Assembly (NCBI RefSeq): GCF_009601165.1
Contig: NZ_WIRE01000004.1
Location: 1-64,000, forward strand
DNA: 64,000 nucleotides
Source: Alcanivorax sediminis
Lineage (GTDB): Bacteria > Pseudomonadota > Gammaproteobacteria > Pseudomonadales > Alcanivoracaceae
Reading direction: 5' to 3'
In this document: one piece after another, positions 19,612 through 27,764 of the stretch
Numbering within the stretch: position 1 is the stretch's first letter
Layout: every line of letters starts with the position of its first letter
Notes under the pieces: model-generated
Database searches by the model: none
What the model saw: only the letters and a program-made list of their open reading frames with translations
What the model was told of the DNA's origin: nothing
Program-made: the position numbers and the translations under genes

Positions 19612-19643
19612 AAAAAAGCCGCGATTCGTTCGCGGCTTTTTTG
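19612..19643 (+). terminator. terminator after secF
   Basis: GCCGCGA and TCGCGGC pair, with A-runs before and T-runs after, so it can work in both directions between the convergent secF and aminotransferase genes. Confidence 0.9.
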
Positions 19644-19656
19644 GTTTTGGGGTTTC

Positions 19657-19680
19657 TGTAGGACCCGCTTGCAGGCGATT
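19657..19680 (+). repeat. single REP-like sequence
   Basis: TGTAGGACCCGCTTGCAGGC followed by GATT resembles the TGTAGGAGC...GCGA repetitive extragenic palindromes of pseudomonads and relatives. Only one copy is seen and the dyad is weak, so this is a tentative call. Confidence 0.35.
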
Positions 19681-19693
19681 GTTGTTGGGAGGT

Positions 19694-19778
19694 GTAAGTA
19701 GCGAGGTACGAGTAACGAGATTCGAAGAGGAAAAGCGGATTTTGATTTTCGTTACTCGCAACTCATTACTCGCTTCTG
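19694..19778. repeat. heptad-repeat inverted element (CGAGTAA type)
   Basis: The left arm reads TAAGTAG, CGAGGTA, CGAGTAA, CGAGATT, CGAAGAG. After a 19-base A/T-rich core the right arm reads CGTTACT, CGCAACT, CATTACT, CGCTTCT. The arms are imperfect reverse complements, roughly three quarters identical. The right arm ends 3 bases from the aminotransferase stop codon. Confidence 0.75.
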
Positions 19779-19780
19779 GT

Positions 19781-20986
19781 TCACGAGAAATTCTGCTTTT
19801 TCATCCACGGAATAATTCGTTCGAAGGCTTCCTCGATCTGGTCCAGTGAGGTGGAGTAGCTGATCCTTAACGCGCTTTTTCCAGCCTCCCCAAAGGTATC
19901 ACCGGAGATGGTGCAGACGCCGGTTTCTCGTAGCATCTTCAAGGCCACATTGGCGCCGTCCACGCCTTCGGGGAGCGAGGGGAACAAATAGAAGGCGCCT
20001 TCCGGACGGTAGCCGGTGAGGTGCGGGGTTTGCTCCACCAGTTCCACCAAGCGGTTCCGGCGTTGCTGGTACTCTTCCACCATGCTGTCGATAAACTGGT
20101 TGCTGCCGCGCAGGGCCGCCACGCCAGCCCACTGGCAGGGGGTGTTGGCCACGGTAGTGGTGAACATGTGATAGCGGCGCAGTTTCTTGATGGCGCCCTG
20201 GCTGCCAATCAGCCAGCCTATCCGCATACCAGCCATGGAAAAGGTTTTGGAGAAGCTGCTGATCACCATGACATGGTCCAGATCTGAGCAGCAGGACAAC
20301 ACACTGGGGTATTCGCGGCCATCGTAGATCAGGTGGTCATACACCTCGTCACTGATCACATGGATGCCCCGGTAGGCAGCCTCCTCAACAATGGCTTCCA
20401 CGGTTTCACGCGGGTAAATGGTGCCGGTAGGGTTGCTCGGCGAATTGAGCACCACCGCAAAGGTATTCGGTCCCATGGCATCGATCACTTCTTGGGGATC
20501 CAGCTGGTGATTGTTCTCTGCCCGCGTGGCGATGCTCTTTACCGTACCGCCATTCATGCGGATCAGCGGACCGTATAGCATGAATGACGGGTCCGGGACG
20601 ATAAACTCCCGCCCCGGTGCGGAAGTAGCCGTGAGCGCCAGGTAAATCGCCTCGGTGGCGCCGGTGGTAATCATCAGATTTTCGGGGGAAAGCGCCCGGC
20701 CATAACGTTGACTGTAATAGTCTGATAGCGCCTCCAGGAGCTCTGGCAGGCCGGCATCCATGGTGTAGCCGGTTTGTCCTGCATTCAGGGCATCGACGCC
20801 GGCCTGGATCACGTGGCTTGGCGGCTTGAAATCCGGCTGGCCGATGGACAGGTGGATCACATCCTCCATGTCCGCCGCCAGATTCACCATGCGACGAATG
20901 CCGGGGACCGGAATGGTAAGCAACGCCGGATTCCAGATCGGGTCTTCGCTTTCGTAGAAATCCGTGTCCAGATTGATATTGCCCAT
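19781..20986 (-). CDS. class I/II PLP-dependent aminotransferase
   Basis: A 401-residue fold-type I aminotransferase. Motifs are LSIGQPDF, ITTGATEAIYLAL, LNSPSNPTG, ISDEVYDHL and the PLP-lysine segment SSFSKTFSMAGMRIGW, with the final Arg site in SALRISYS. It resembles aspartate/aromatic aminotransferases of the AspC-like I-gamma group, but the substrate cannot be fixed. The ATG has GGAG upstream. It is the last gene of a minus-strand run of six catabolic genes (27764 to 19781), separated from the amidase by a CGAGTAA-type heptad element. Confidence 0.9.
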   Translation of the reverse strand: MGNINLDTDFYESEDPIWNPALLTIPVPGIRRMVNLAADMEDVIHLSIGQPDFKPPSHVIQAGVDALNAGQTGYTMDAGLPELLEALSDYYSQRYGRALSPENLMITTGATEAIYLALTATSAPGREFIVPDPSFMLYGPLIRMNGGTVKSIATRAENNHQLDPQEVIDAMGPNTFAVVLNSPSNPTGTIYPRETVEAIVEEAAYRGIHVISDEVYDHLIYDGREYPSVLSCCSDLDHVMVISSFSKTFSMAGMRIGWLIGSQGAIKKLRRYHMFTTTVANTPCQWAGVAALRGSNQFIDSMVEEYQQRRNRLVELVEQTPHLTGYRPEGAFYLFPSLPEGVDGANVALKMLRETGVCTISGDTFGEAGKSALRISYSTSLDQIEEAFERIIPWMKKQNFS

Positions 20987-21013
20987 TCTGTTCTCCTTTC
21001 CTGAAAAACCCTG

Positions 21014-21062
21014 TGCGCGAGAGCGTGAGTTGGGGTGCCAAACTCGTTACTTGCTTCTTTCC
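21014..21062. repeat. weak heptad-repeat element (CGAGTAA type)
   Basis: On the minus strand GAAGCAAGTAACGAGTTTGG closely matches the right arm of the element at 19694. On the plus strand GCGAGAG, CGTGAGT forms a poorer partner. The element stands between the amidase stop and the aminotransferase start. Confidence 0.5.
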
Positions 21063-21066
21063 AAGG

Positions 21067-21098
21067 TTATCGCGGTGCTGACGAGGTAACCGCGATAA
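21067..21098. other. perfect hairpin downstream of the amidase gene
   Basis: TTATCGCGGT and ACCGCGATAA form a perfect 10-bp stem starting 5 bases after the amidase stop on the minus strand. There is no T-run, so an mRNA 3'-end stabiliser or weak terminator is possible. Confidence 0.55.
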
Positions 21099-21102
21099 TG
21101 GT

Positions 21103-22509
21103 TTATTCCTGCAGCATTGGCGGCAGGTGCACGAAGGGTTGTGCCTGTTCGAAGGCATGGCCGGCAGCCAGTACCCGGGCGTCATCAAATCGGGCGCCGA
21201 CAATCTGCAACCCCATGGGTAACCCGTTGCTGTTCAGCCCCATGGGCACGGACAGGGCGGGTTGGCCCGTCATGTTGAAGGGGTAGGTAAAGGGCGTCCA
21301 TGTGGGCCAGCGGGTGCTGGGCCAGTCCTTCGGCACTTCGCGATTGGTATCAAACGCCTCCAGCGGAAGGGTGGGGGTGATCAACAGGTCAAACTTGGTA
21401 TGGAACACCGCCATTCGCTCGCTCACCGCCATGCGTTCATTCATGGCCCCCAGATAGTCCAGCATGCTGAGTTTCTCCGCCTTGCTGGCCACTTCCACCA
21501 GAGCCGGATCCATCAGGCTGCGTTGACGGTCGCCCAGGTCGCGCATGGCATTGGCGGCACCGCTGTAGAACAGGTGGCTGAAGGCGGCTAGCGGGTTGCT
21601 GAAGCCGGGATCCGCTTCGCTCACGACTGCGCCGAGTGCTTCGAAAACCTTGGCGGCCTCTTTGAAGGCCTTGTCGATTTCGGGGGCCACATCCACGTAG
21701 CCCAGGTTTGGGCTCATGGCAATCTTGAGCCCTTTCATGGGCTGGTGCAGTTCATGCACATAATCGATACGGCGGCGTGGCGCCGCGAGGCTGTCACGTG
21801 GGTCTGCTTCCGTCAGCACGTTCATCATCAGCGCCGCGTCGGCCACGGTGCGAGTCATGGGGCCGGCATGGGCCAGTGTGCCAAAGGGGCTGGCAGGCCA
21901 GTGCGGGACTTCGCTGAAGGTGGGTTTATGGCCAACAATGCCACAGAAGCCAGCAGGGATGCGGATGGAGCCACCGGCATCGGTGCCCAGGGCCAGTGGG
22001 GCCATGCCTGCGGCCACTGCGGCGGAGCTGCCGCCACTGCTGCCACCGGCGGTCTTGCTCGGGTCCCAGGGGTTATTGGTGTGGCCGCACAGGGGGCTGT
22101 CGGTGATCCCTTTCCAGCCGAACTCGGGGGTAGTCGTCTTGCCAAGAGGAACATAGCCATGCCGCTCCAGAGCGGCCACGGCCGGGGACCGCTTGTTCAT
22201 TGTCGATTCTGGATCAATGGTTTTGGAGCCCTTTACAGTGGGCCACATGGGTGTAAGGAACACATCCTTGACTGCGACAGGTACGCCATCCAGCAAGCCT
22301 TCCGATGTCCCATCCTGGTATCGCTGCTCGGATTCCCGGGCCCAGTGGAGGGTGGTCTCCCGGTCGATCAGGCACCAGGCATTCAAGGTGTCGTCGTGCT
22401 TTTCAATATGGTCCAGCAGGCTGGAACAGACTTCCACCGGCGATAGCGCACCGGTCTGGTAAGCGGCTTTGAGCGCCTGGGCACTCATGGTCAATAGTTC
22501 CTTGCTCAT
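21103..22509 (-). CDS. amidase-signature family hydrolase
   Basis: A 468-residue amidase of the Ser-cisSer-Lys family. The Lys is in VAVKDVF, the Gly/Ser-rich signature is KTAGGSSGGSSAAVAAG, and the nucleophile segment GTDAGGSIRIPAG follows, so the catalytic triad is complete. It is not GatA, which has its own gene at 51857. The ATG at 22509 has AGGAGG at good spacing; a start 8 codons upstream is less likely. It lies in the catabolic block between a 2-hydroxyacid dehydrogenase and an aminotransferase, suggesting hydrolysis of an amide in amino-acid or amine breakdown. The actual substrate is unknown. Confidence 0.88.
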   Translation of the reverse strand: MSKELLTMSAQALKAAYQTGALSPVEVCSSLLDHIEKHDDTLNAWCLIDRETTLHWARESEQRYQDGTSEGLLDGVPVAVKDVFLTPMWPTVKGSKTIDPESTMNKRSPAVAALERHGYVPLGKTTTPEFGWKGITDSPLCGHTNNPWDPSKTAGGSSGGSSAAVAAGMAPLALGTDAGGSIRIPAGFCGIVGHKPTFSEVPHWPASPFGTLAHAGPMTRTVADAALMMNVLTEADPRDSLAAPRRRIDYVHELHQPMKGLKIAMSPNLGYVDVAPEIDKAFKEAAKVFEALGAVVSEADPGFSNPLAAFSHLFYSGAANAMRDLGDRQRSLMDPALVEVASKAEKLSMLDYLGAMNERMAVSERMAVFHTKFDLLITPTLPLEAFDTNREVPKDWPSTRWPTWTPFTYPFNMTGQPALSVPMGLNSNGLPMGLQIVGARFDDARVLAAGHAFEQAQPFVHLPPMLQE

Positions 22510-22563
22510 CGGCATCCTCCTGGTTCGATACAAACCCTGGTTGCGAGAGCCGGAGATGCTGAC

Positions 22564-22590
22564 GTGTCAGGCGTCCGGCGTCGGGCCTCC
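22564..22590. repeat. heptad array (GACGCC type) inside a gene end
   Basis: On the minus strand GCCCGACGCCGGACGCCTGA carries the units CGACGCC, GGACGCC, TGACACG and contains the stop codon of the 2-hydroxyacid dehydrogenase gene. No inverted partner is seen. Confidence 0.6.
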
Positions 22591-23559
22591 AGCATTACTT
22601 ACATATCCATGTTCCTTGCTGACAGGGTTCACGAGCGGTTCCCCCTTTTGCCAGCGTTGAAAATTATCGGCAAATTGTTGGCCCAGAGCTGTTCGCCAAC
22701 CGATAAAATCGCCGGCCATGTGAGCCGAGATCATCACGTTGGGCTGGTCCCACAAGGGGTGATCGGCAGGCAGTGGTTCTTCCTCAAAGACGTCCATTGC
22801 TGCGCCACCCAGTCGCCCACTTCGCAGCGCAGCAAGCAGGGCCTCGGTCTGCACAATAGGACCGCGGCCTACATTCACCAGGGTCGCGCCAGGCTTCATT
22901 CGCAGGAACTGGTCGGCATCAAACAAACCTTCGGTGTCCGGAGTCAGTGGCGCGGTAATAATGACGGCGTCCGCGTCCGGGAGCAGCGTGGGTAGATCCT
23001 GTTGGGCATAGACTTTTTCAAAGGCTGAATCTTCACGGGCATGACGTGCTGTTCCACTCACCCGGACACCCAGAGCCCCCAGCAGGGTTGCGACCTCTCG
23101 GCCGATGGAGCCGGCACCGACCACCACGACCCGGCTGCCGCGAAGCAAGCCTGTCTCCCTGTGTTGCCAGCGATGCTCCTTCATCAATGCAAGATTGGTG
23201 AGGGTATCCTTGGTAAACATCAGTAGGGCGCCCAACACATATTCGGCAATGCCACGATCAAAGATGCCACGGGCATTGGTGACGACAATATCGCTGTGAC
23301 GAATCGGGTCGATCATGAGGGCATCAACTCCGGCACTGGTGGCATGTACCCAACGAACCGGGCAATTGTTTGGCCAGACGTCGGCCAGCATCCCGGTACG
23401 AAAATCGGTTACCACCAGGATGTCGGTCACCGGCAACGCCGCTTCCAGCTCAGACCTTGTTCGGGCCTCACGCACCTCGGCCTGGCCGGAGAGCGAGTCC
23501 AGGCCTGGCAGGCTGGGTTCGTCTTCGGCGAGCAGGACGGTGATGGTGGGTTGTGTCAT
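22567..23559 (-). CDS. D-2-hydroxyacid dehydrogenase family protein
   Basis: A 330-residue NAD(P)-dependent dehydrogenase. The N-terminal catalytic domain is followed by the Rossmann motif VVVVGAGSIGREVA (about residues 143-156). Then come NVGRGPIVQTEALLAAL with the catalytic Arg, AAMDVFEEEPLP with the catalytic Glu, and ISAHMAG with the catalytic His. The 2-ketoacid substrate is unknown. The C-terminal GGPTPDA is encoded by a GACGCC-type heptad array and looks like an added tail. The start has AAGGAGCCCC upstream. It probably acts in the same catabolic block as its neighbours. Confidence 0.9.
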   Translation of the reverse strand: MTQPTITVLLAEDEPSLPGLDSLSGQAEVREARTRSELEAALPVTDILVVTDFRTGMLADVWPNNCPVRWVHATSAGVDALMIDPIRHSDIVVTNARGIFDRGIAEYVLGALLMFTKDTLTNLALMKEHRWQHRETGLLRGSRVVVVGAGSIGREVATLLGALGVRVSGTARHAREDSAFEKVYAQQDLPTLLPDADAVIITAPLTPDTEGLFDADQFLRMKPGATLVNVGRGPIVQTEALLAALRSGRLGGAAMDVFEEEPLPADHPLWDQPNVMISAHMAGDFIGWRTALGQQFADNFQRWQKGEPLVNPVSKEHGYVSNAGGPTPDA

Positions 23560-23576
23560 TGGGGCTCCTTGATTTT

Positions 23577-23730
23577 AGTTGCAAGTTTCAAGTTGAAAGT
23601 TGCAACGCGGATTAATGTTGATGGACTGTTTTGGCTTTGAGTCCGCGACCAGATCTTGAGCGCGGGTATGGAGCCTGAAATCCAGAAACGTCTTCACCGC
23701 GTTGCAACTTGAAACTTGTAACTTGCAACT
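23577..23730. repeat. heptad-repeat inverted element with 34-bp arms (CAAGTTG type)
   Basis: The arms at 23577-23610 and 23697-23730 match in inverted orientation at 31 of 34 positions. Each consists of 7-bp units (AGTTGCA, AGTTTCA, AGTTGAA, AGTTGCA on the left) and ends inward in ACGCGG. The 86-base core contains a CCGCG...CGCGG dyad. The outer end of the right arm abuts the gabT-like stop codon. The same architecture recurs at 26154. Confidence 0.88.
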
Positions 23731-24977
23731 CAGGTTTCTTTTAATGCGGCTTCGAAAAGCGCGACCGCCTGTTCGATTTCCGCTTCGGTGACGGTCAGGG
23801 GCGGCAGCCATCGCACCACTTGTCCCTGGCTGCCGCAGCGCAGCATCAGCATGCCGTTTTGTTCACAGTGTTTGAGAATACGCGCAGCCCGATCGCCGTC
23901 GGGAGTATGGGGGGCGCTGACCATTTCCACGCCCAGCATCAGGCCGGCGCCGCGTATTTCGTCGATGCAATCATGCTCTTTTTGCAAACCTTCAAGGTGG
24001 TCTCGCAGTTGGGCGCCCAGCTTTTCGGCGCGAGCCACCAACTGTTCTTCCTCAATCACGTCCAGCGTTGCCAGCGCCGCCGCACAGGCAACCGCATTGG
24101 CACCATAGGTGCCACCCTGCGATCCGGGATAGCCGTGATTCATGAGCTCCTTGCTGGCGGCAATCGCCGATAGGGGGTAGCCGCTGGCGAGCCCCTTGGC
24201 AGTAATGATCATGTCCGGTTTTACGCCATAGTGTTCATGGCTCCAGAACTTTCCGGTGCGACCATAGCCGGCCTGAATTTCATCAGCGATCAACAGGATG
24301 CCGTGTTTATCGCAGCGCTCTCGCAAGCCTTTCATGAAGGCTTCAGTCGCGGGGTAATAACCGTACTCTCCCTGAACGGGCTCGATGATCATGGCGGCGG
24401 TGTCTGCCGGATTGCACTCGGTGGCAAAGATATGATCCAGCTCATGCAGGCAGGCCGCGACGCACTCGTCCATGTCCTGGTTGTAGCGATAGGCATGGGG
24501 GAACGGGGCAATGCTGACCCCGGCCATCAGTGGCTGCCAACCGGTTCTGACCTTGCTGGTCGAGGTGGTCAGCGAGGCGGCGGCGAGGGTGCGACCGTGG
24601 AAGCCGCCGCGAAAGGCAATCAGGTTGGTGCGCCCGGTGGCCTGTCTTGCCAGCCGCACTGCCGCTTCAACGGATTCGCTCCCTGAGTTGGAAAAGGCGA
24701 CCGCATCCAGTCCTTGTGGAAGGTGGTTATAGAGGCGATCGGTGAGCGCCAGCATGTTGGGATGAGTGACAGTGGCGTACTGGGCGTGAACCAGCTTGGC
24801 GACTTGCTCCTGGGCTGCTGCTACCACTTTGGGGTGGCAGTGCCCGGTGGCGGTGACACCGATGCCGGAAGTGAAGTCCAGCCAGCGGTTGCCGTCGTGG
24901 TCATAGAGCCAGCTACCTTCGCCGCGCTCCGCACATATGCCGCTGGACTGTACCAGCAGGGGGGACAGATGACTCAT
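23730..24977 (-). CDS. class III aminotransferase, 4-aminobutyrate/omega-amino acid type
   Basis: A 415-residue fold-type I class III aminotransferase. Typical motifs are SNSGSESVEAAVRLAR, AFRGGFHGRTLAA, IEPVQGEYGYYP, LIADEIQAGYGRTG and the PLP-lysine AKGLASGYPLSAI. The class includes GABA, 5-aminovalerate, ornithine and diaminobutyrate transaminases. The nearby succinate-semialdehyde-type dehydrogenase favours GABA or a similar omega-amino acid, but this is inference. The ATG has AGGAGG. It follows the isopropylmalate-type dehydrogenase by 34 bases and is probably in one transcript with it. Confidence 0.9.
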   Translation of the reverse strand: MSHLSPLLVQSSGICAERGEGSWLYDHDGNRWLDFTSGIGVTATGHCHPKVVAAAQEQVAKLVHAQYATVTHPNMLALTDRLYNHLPQGLDAVAFSNSGSESVEAAVRLARQATGRTNLIAFRGGFHGRTLAAASLTTSTSKVRTGWQPLMAGVSIAPFPHAYRYNQDMDECVAACLHELDHIFATECNPADTAAMIIEPVQGEYGYYPATEAFMKGLRERCDKHGILLIADEIQAGYGRTGKFWSHEHYGVKPDMIITAKGLASGYPLSAIAASKELMNHGYPGSQGGTYGANAVACAAALATLDVIEEEQLVARAEKLGAQLRDHLEGLQKEHDCIDEIRGAGLMLGVEMVSAPHTPDGDRAARILKHCEQNGMLMLRCGSQGQVVRWLPPLTVTEAEIEQAVALFEAALKET

Positions 24978-25011
24978 GGCGCCTCCTTTCTGTCGCGCTT
25001 TGGCGGCGGGG

Positions 25012-26139
25012 TTATCCCGCAGCCAGTCGTTGACTCAGTCGTTGCCCGGTTTCTCTTGTTCCCGAGAAAGCGTGTTTCATATCTTCTGCAATCAGGTCAT
25101 GCAGATGTTGTGCCGCATTGCCGATGGCCGGGTGTTTCGGGGCCAGATGATCAAGCAGCATGGCCAGGCTCATGAGGGTGGCTCTGGGGTCGGCCATATT
25201 GCGCCCGGCAATGTCCGGTGCGCTGCCATGAACCGGTTCGAACAGCCCGGGAATACGCTCGTCAGCCGGATTGAGATTGGCAGAGGGCGCCAGCCCCGGG
25301 CCGCCGCACAGTACCGCGGCCAGATCGGTCAGGATGTCACCGTGCAGGTTGCTCGCCACCACCACGTCGAAGCGCCAGGGGCACTGCACGAACTTCATGC
25401 ACGCCGCATCCACCAGTTCATGATGGGTATCCACATCGGGGTACTCCTCGGCAATACGGACAAACGTCTCGGTATAGAGGTCACCCCAGAAGGGTTGTGC
25501 GTTGCGCTTGGTGATCAGACAAACCTGAGCGGTTTTTTCCTTGCCAAAGAGTCGTGTGCTGCCTCTCAATGTGGCGCGTTGTCGGGCACGCTCGAAGGCA
25601 TGGCGAATCAATCGCTCTGTCGCACCAGCAGTGAACACTTCCACTTGAGTGGCCACTTCGCTGGGGGTGCCAGCGCGGAGGCGACCGCCCTGGTTGCTGT
25701 ACTCTCCTTCGCTGTTTTCGCGGATCACCAGCATGTCCACATTGCAGGCACGTTCATCGGCGAGATACTGCGGTGCGCCAGGCAGCCACCGGGCAGGGCG
25801 TTCACAGGCCCACAGGTTAAGCCGCTTGCGCAACGCCAACAGCGGTGCAAGTGAAACACTGTCAGAAAGCAAATAGCGCTGCGGATCATCAATGGGGCCT
25901 GGGTCTCCCAGTGCTCCGAGCAGGATGGCATCGAACGCGCGCAATTGTGCCACCCCATCCCCAGGCATCATCTCGCCATGTTGCCGATGCCATTCATGGG
26001 ATGGCCACTGAAACGTCGTCGCTTCTATCGGTAACTGAAACCGTGACACCAGTTCTGCCAGAATTTCCGCCGCAACGGTCATGACTTCAGGGCCGATGCC
26101 GTCACCGGGAAGCAATGCGATCTTCAGCGTTTCGGTCAT
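25012..26139 (-). CDS. isocitrate/isopropylmalate dehydrogenase family protein (tartrate/D-malate type)
   Basis: A 375-residue member of the beta-decarboxylating dehydrogenase family. The N-terminus IALLPGDGIGPEV is diagnostic. LLGALGDPGPID, the substrate Arg region SLAPLLALRKRL, VIRENSEGEYS, VASNLHGDILTDL with metal-binding Asp, and EPVHGSAPDIAG follow. VIRENSEGEY and the catabolic setting fit tartrate or D-malate dehydrogenases better than leucine-pathway LeuB, and no leuCD genes are present. The ATG at 26139 has GGAG upstream; the in-frame start 8 codons earlier lies in the repeat. Substrate unknown. Confidence 0.87.
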   Translation of the reverse strand: MTETLKIALLPGDGIGPEVMTVAAEILAELVSRFQLPIEATTFQWPSHEWHRQHGEMMPGDGVAQLRAFDAILLGALGDPGPIDDPQRYLLSDSVSLAPLLALRKRLNLWACERPARWLPGAPQYLADERACNVDMLVIRENSEGEYSNQGGRLRAGTPSEVATQVEVFTAGATERLIRHAFERARQRATLRGSTRLFGKEKTAQVCLITKRNAQPFWGDLYTETFVRIAEEYPDVDTHHELVDAACMKFVQCPWRFDVVVASNLHGDILTDLAAVLCGGPGLAPSANLNPADERIPGLFEPVHGSAPDIAGRNMADPRATLMSLAMLLDHLAPKHPAIGNAAQHLHDLIAEDMKHAFSGTRETGQRLSQRLAAG

Positions 26140-26153
26140 CCGCAACTCCTTTT

Positions 26154-26306
26154 CAAGCCACAAGCCTCAAGCTACAAGCTGCAACACGGGACAGGTATGA
26201 GCAATCTGCTTAGTCCTGAGCCCGCGACTCATGGGGGATAGCGCGGATCTAATGCCTTTCAGTGTTAACTGAACTTTCCTCGCGTTGTAGCTTGCGGCTT
26301 GTAGCG
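26154..26306. repeat. heptad-repeat inverted element (CAAGCTA type)
   Basis: The left arm (26154-26189) reads CAAGCCA, CAAGCCT, CAAGCTA, CAAGCTG, CAACACG. The right arm (26281-26306) is its reverse complement lacking one 7-bp unit. The core carries GAGCCCGCGAC...GCGCGG, which matches the core of the 23577 element (GAGTCCGCGAC...GCGCGG). The right arm abuts the stop codon of the dehydrogenase gene. Confidence 0.85.
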
Positions 26307-27764
26307 TTAATTCCCCATACACAGGTATTTCTCTTCCAGATACTCATCCATACCCTGATGAGAACCCTCCCGGCCAAGGCCGGATTCCTTTACCCCGCCG
26401 AACGGTGCGGCGGCATTGGAGATGATGCCTTCATTGACGCCGACCATGCCGCTTTCCAGTGCCTCGGCTACGCGCCAGCAGCGATGAATGTTGTCGCTGT
26501 AGAAGTAGGCGGCCAGTCCGTAAGGCGTGTCGTTGGCGATGCGAATAGCGTCCTCTTCACTCTTGAAACTGATCACAGCGGCCAGCGGGCCGAAGGTTTC
26601 TTCGAGGCAAAGTTGTGCATCCGTTGTGACACCGGTTATCAGGGTGGGCTGTACAAAGCTGCCGCCTTTCTCGTGGCGTTGTCCGCCGGTGACGACGTTG
26701 GCGCCTTTGCCCAGTGCATCCTCAATGTGCTCGATGACCTTGTCAGCGGCACTGCGGTTGATCAGTGCTGCCTGGGTAACGCCTTCTTCAAGGCCATCGC
26801 CAATTTTCATGGCTTCGATGGCATTCTTGAGCTTTTCCACAAACGCATCATGAACGCTGTCCTGTACCAGGAAGCGGTTCACGCACACACACGTCTGCCC
26901 GGTGTTGCGGAACTTGCTGGCCATGGCGCCTTCCACGGCCTTGTCCAGATCGGCGTCGTCAAACACGATGAAAGGGGCGTTACCGCCCAATTCCAGCGAC
27001 ACCTTCTGAATATGTTTTGCGCACTGGGCCATCAGTTTACTGCCCACTTCAGTGGAGCCGGTAAAGCTCAGCTTTCGCACCACCGCTGAGTCGGTCAGTG
27101 CGTTTGAAATCGCACCTGCGCTGCCGGTGATCACATTGAAGACGCCGGCGGGAATGCCTGCGCGCTCTGCCAATACCGCGAGCGCCAGCGCGGAATAAGG
27201 CGTCGCACTGGCAGGTTTGACCACCATGGTGCAGCCGGCGGCGAGTGCGGCACCTGCCTTGCGTGTGATCATGGAGGAGGGGAAGTTCCATGGGGTGATG
27301 GCCGCGGTAACCCCGATGGGTTGCTTGATCACCACAATGCGCTGGCCGGGTTTGGCGCCGGGGATGGTGTCGCCATAGGCGCGTCGGGCTTCTTCAGAAA
27401 ACCATTTCAGGAAGGACGCAGCGTAGGCGATCTCGCCTTTGGCTTCTGCCAATGGCTTGCCCTGTTCGAGCGTCATCAACCGGCCGAGATCGTCCTGGTG
27501 TTGCATCATCAGGTCGTGCCAGGTTTCCAGCAGGCTGGCGCGTTCGGCGGCGGTCTTGTCACGCCAGGCGGGGAAGGCGGCGTGGGCGGCATCGATGGCC
27601 CGGTTGGTTTCCGCTTCGCCCATTCGTGGCGCACTACCCAGCACCTGCTCGGTGGCAGGGTTATCAACCTGGAGGGTGCCGCCGTCGTCAGCATCGCACC
27701 ATTGTCCGTTGATGTAGCACTGCTCACGGAAAAGTGCCTGATCCGATAACTTCACTGAGGTCAT
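26307..27764 (-). CDS. gabD: NAD(P)-dependent succinate-semialdehyde-type dehydrogenase
   Basis: A 485-residue aldehyde dehydrogenase that fits succinate/glutarate-semialdehyde dehydrogenases. Motifs are TPWNFPSSMITRK, KPASATPYSALAL, SFTGSTEVG, the catalytic Glu in SLELGGNAPFIV and the catalytic Cys in RNTGQTCVCVNR. The C-terminal GREGSHQGMDEYLEEKYLC is typical of GabD/DavD. With the class III aminotransferase it would convert an omega-amino acid to a dicarboxylate. I chose the ATG at 27764, which has AGGAG upstream. It is the first gene of the catabolic run; the symbol gabD is by family resemblance. Confidence 0.88.
   Translation of the reverse strand: MTSVKLSDQALFREQCYINGQWCDADDGGTLQVDNPATEQVLGSAPRMGEAETNRAIDAAHAAFPAWRDKTAAERASLLETWHDLMMQHQDDLGRLMTLEQGKPLAEAKGEIAYAASFLKWFSEEARRAYGDTIPGAKPGQRIVVIKQPIGVTAAITPWNFPSSMITRKAGAALAAGCTMVVKPASATPYSALALAVLAERAGIPAGVFNVITGSAGAISNALTDSAVVRKLSFTGSTEVGSKLMAQCAKHIQKVSLELGGNAPFIVFDDADLDKAVEGAMASKFRNTGQTCVCVNRFLVQDSVHDAFVEKLKNAIEAMKIGDGLEEGVTQAALINRSAADKVIEHIEDALGKGANVVTGGQRHEKGGSFVQPTLITGVTTDAQLCLEETFGPLAAVISFKSEEDAIRIANDTPYGLAAYFYSDNIHRCWRVAEALESGMVGVNEGIISNAAAPFGGVKESGLGREGSHQGMDEYLEEKYLCMGN

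Noticed and set aside
21103..22509. Second gatA
   Set aside because: The amidase signature is shared, but the gene lies in a catabolic run without gatB/gatC and a proper gatCAB operon exists at 50400-53622.
23575..23811. 78-codon frame across the 23577 repeat element
   Set aside because: It is translated repeat sequence plus part of the aminotransferase shadow; no coding signal.
23577..26306. Insertion sequence or transposase remnant between the inverted arms
   Set aside because: The cores are under 100 bases and contain no coding potential or target duplication that I can see.
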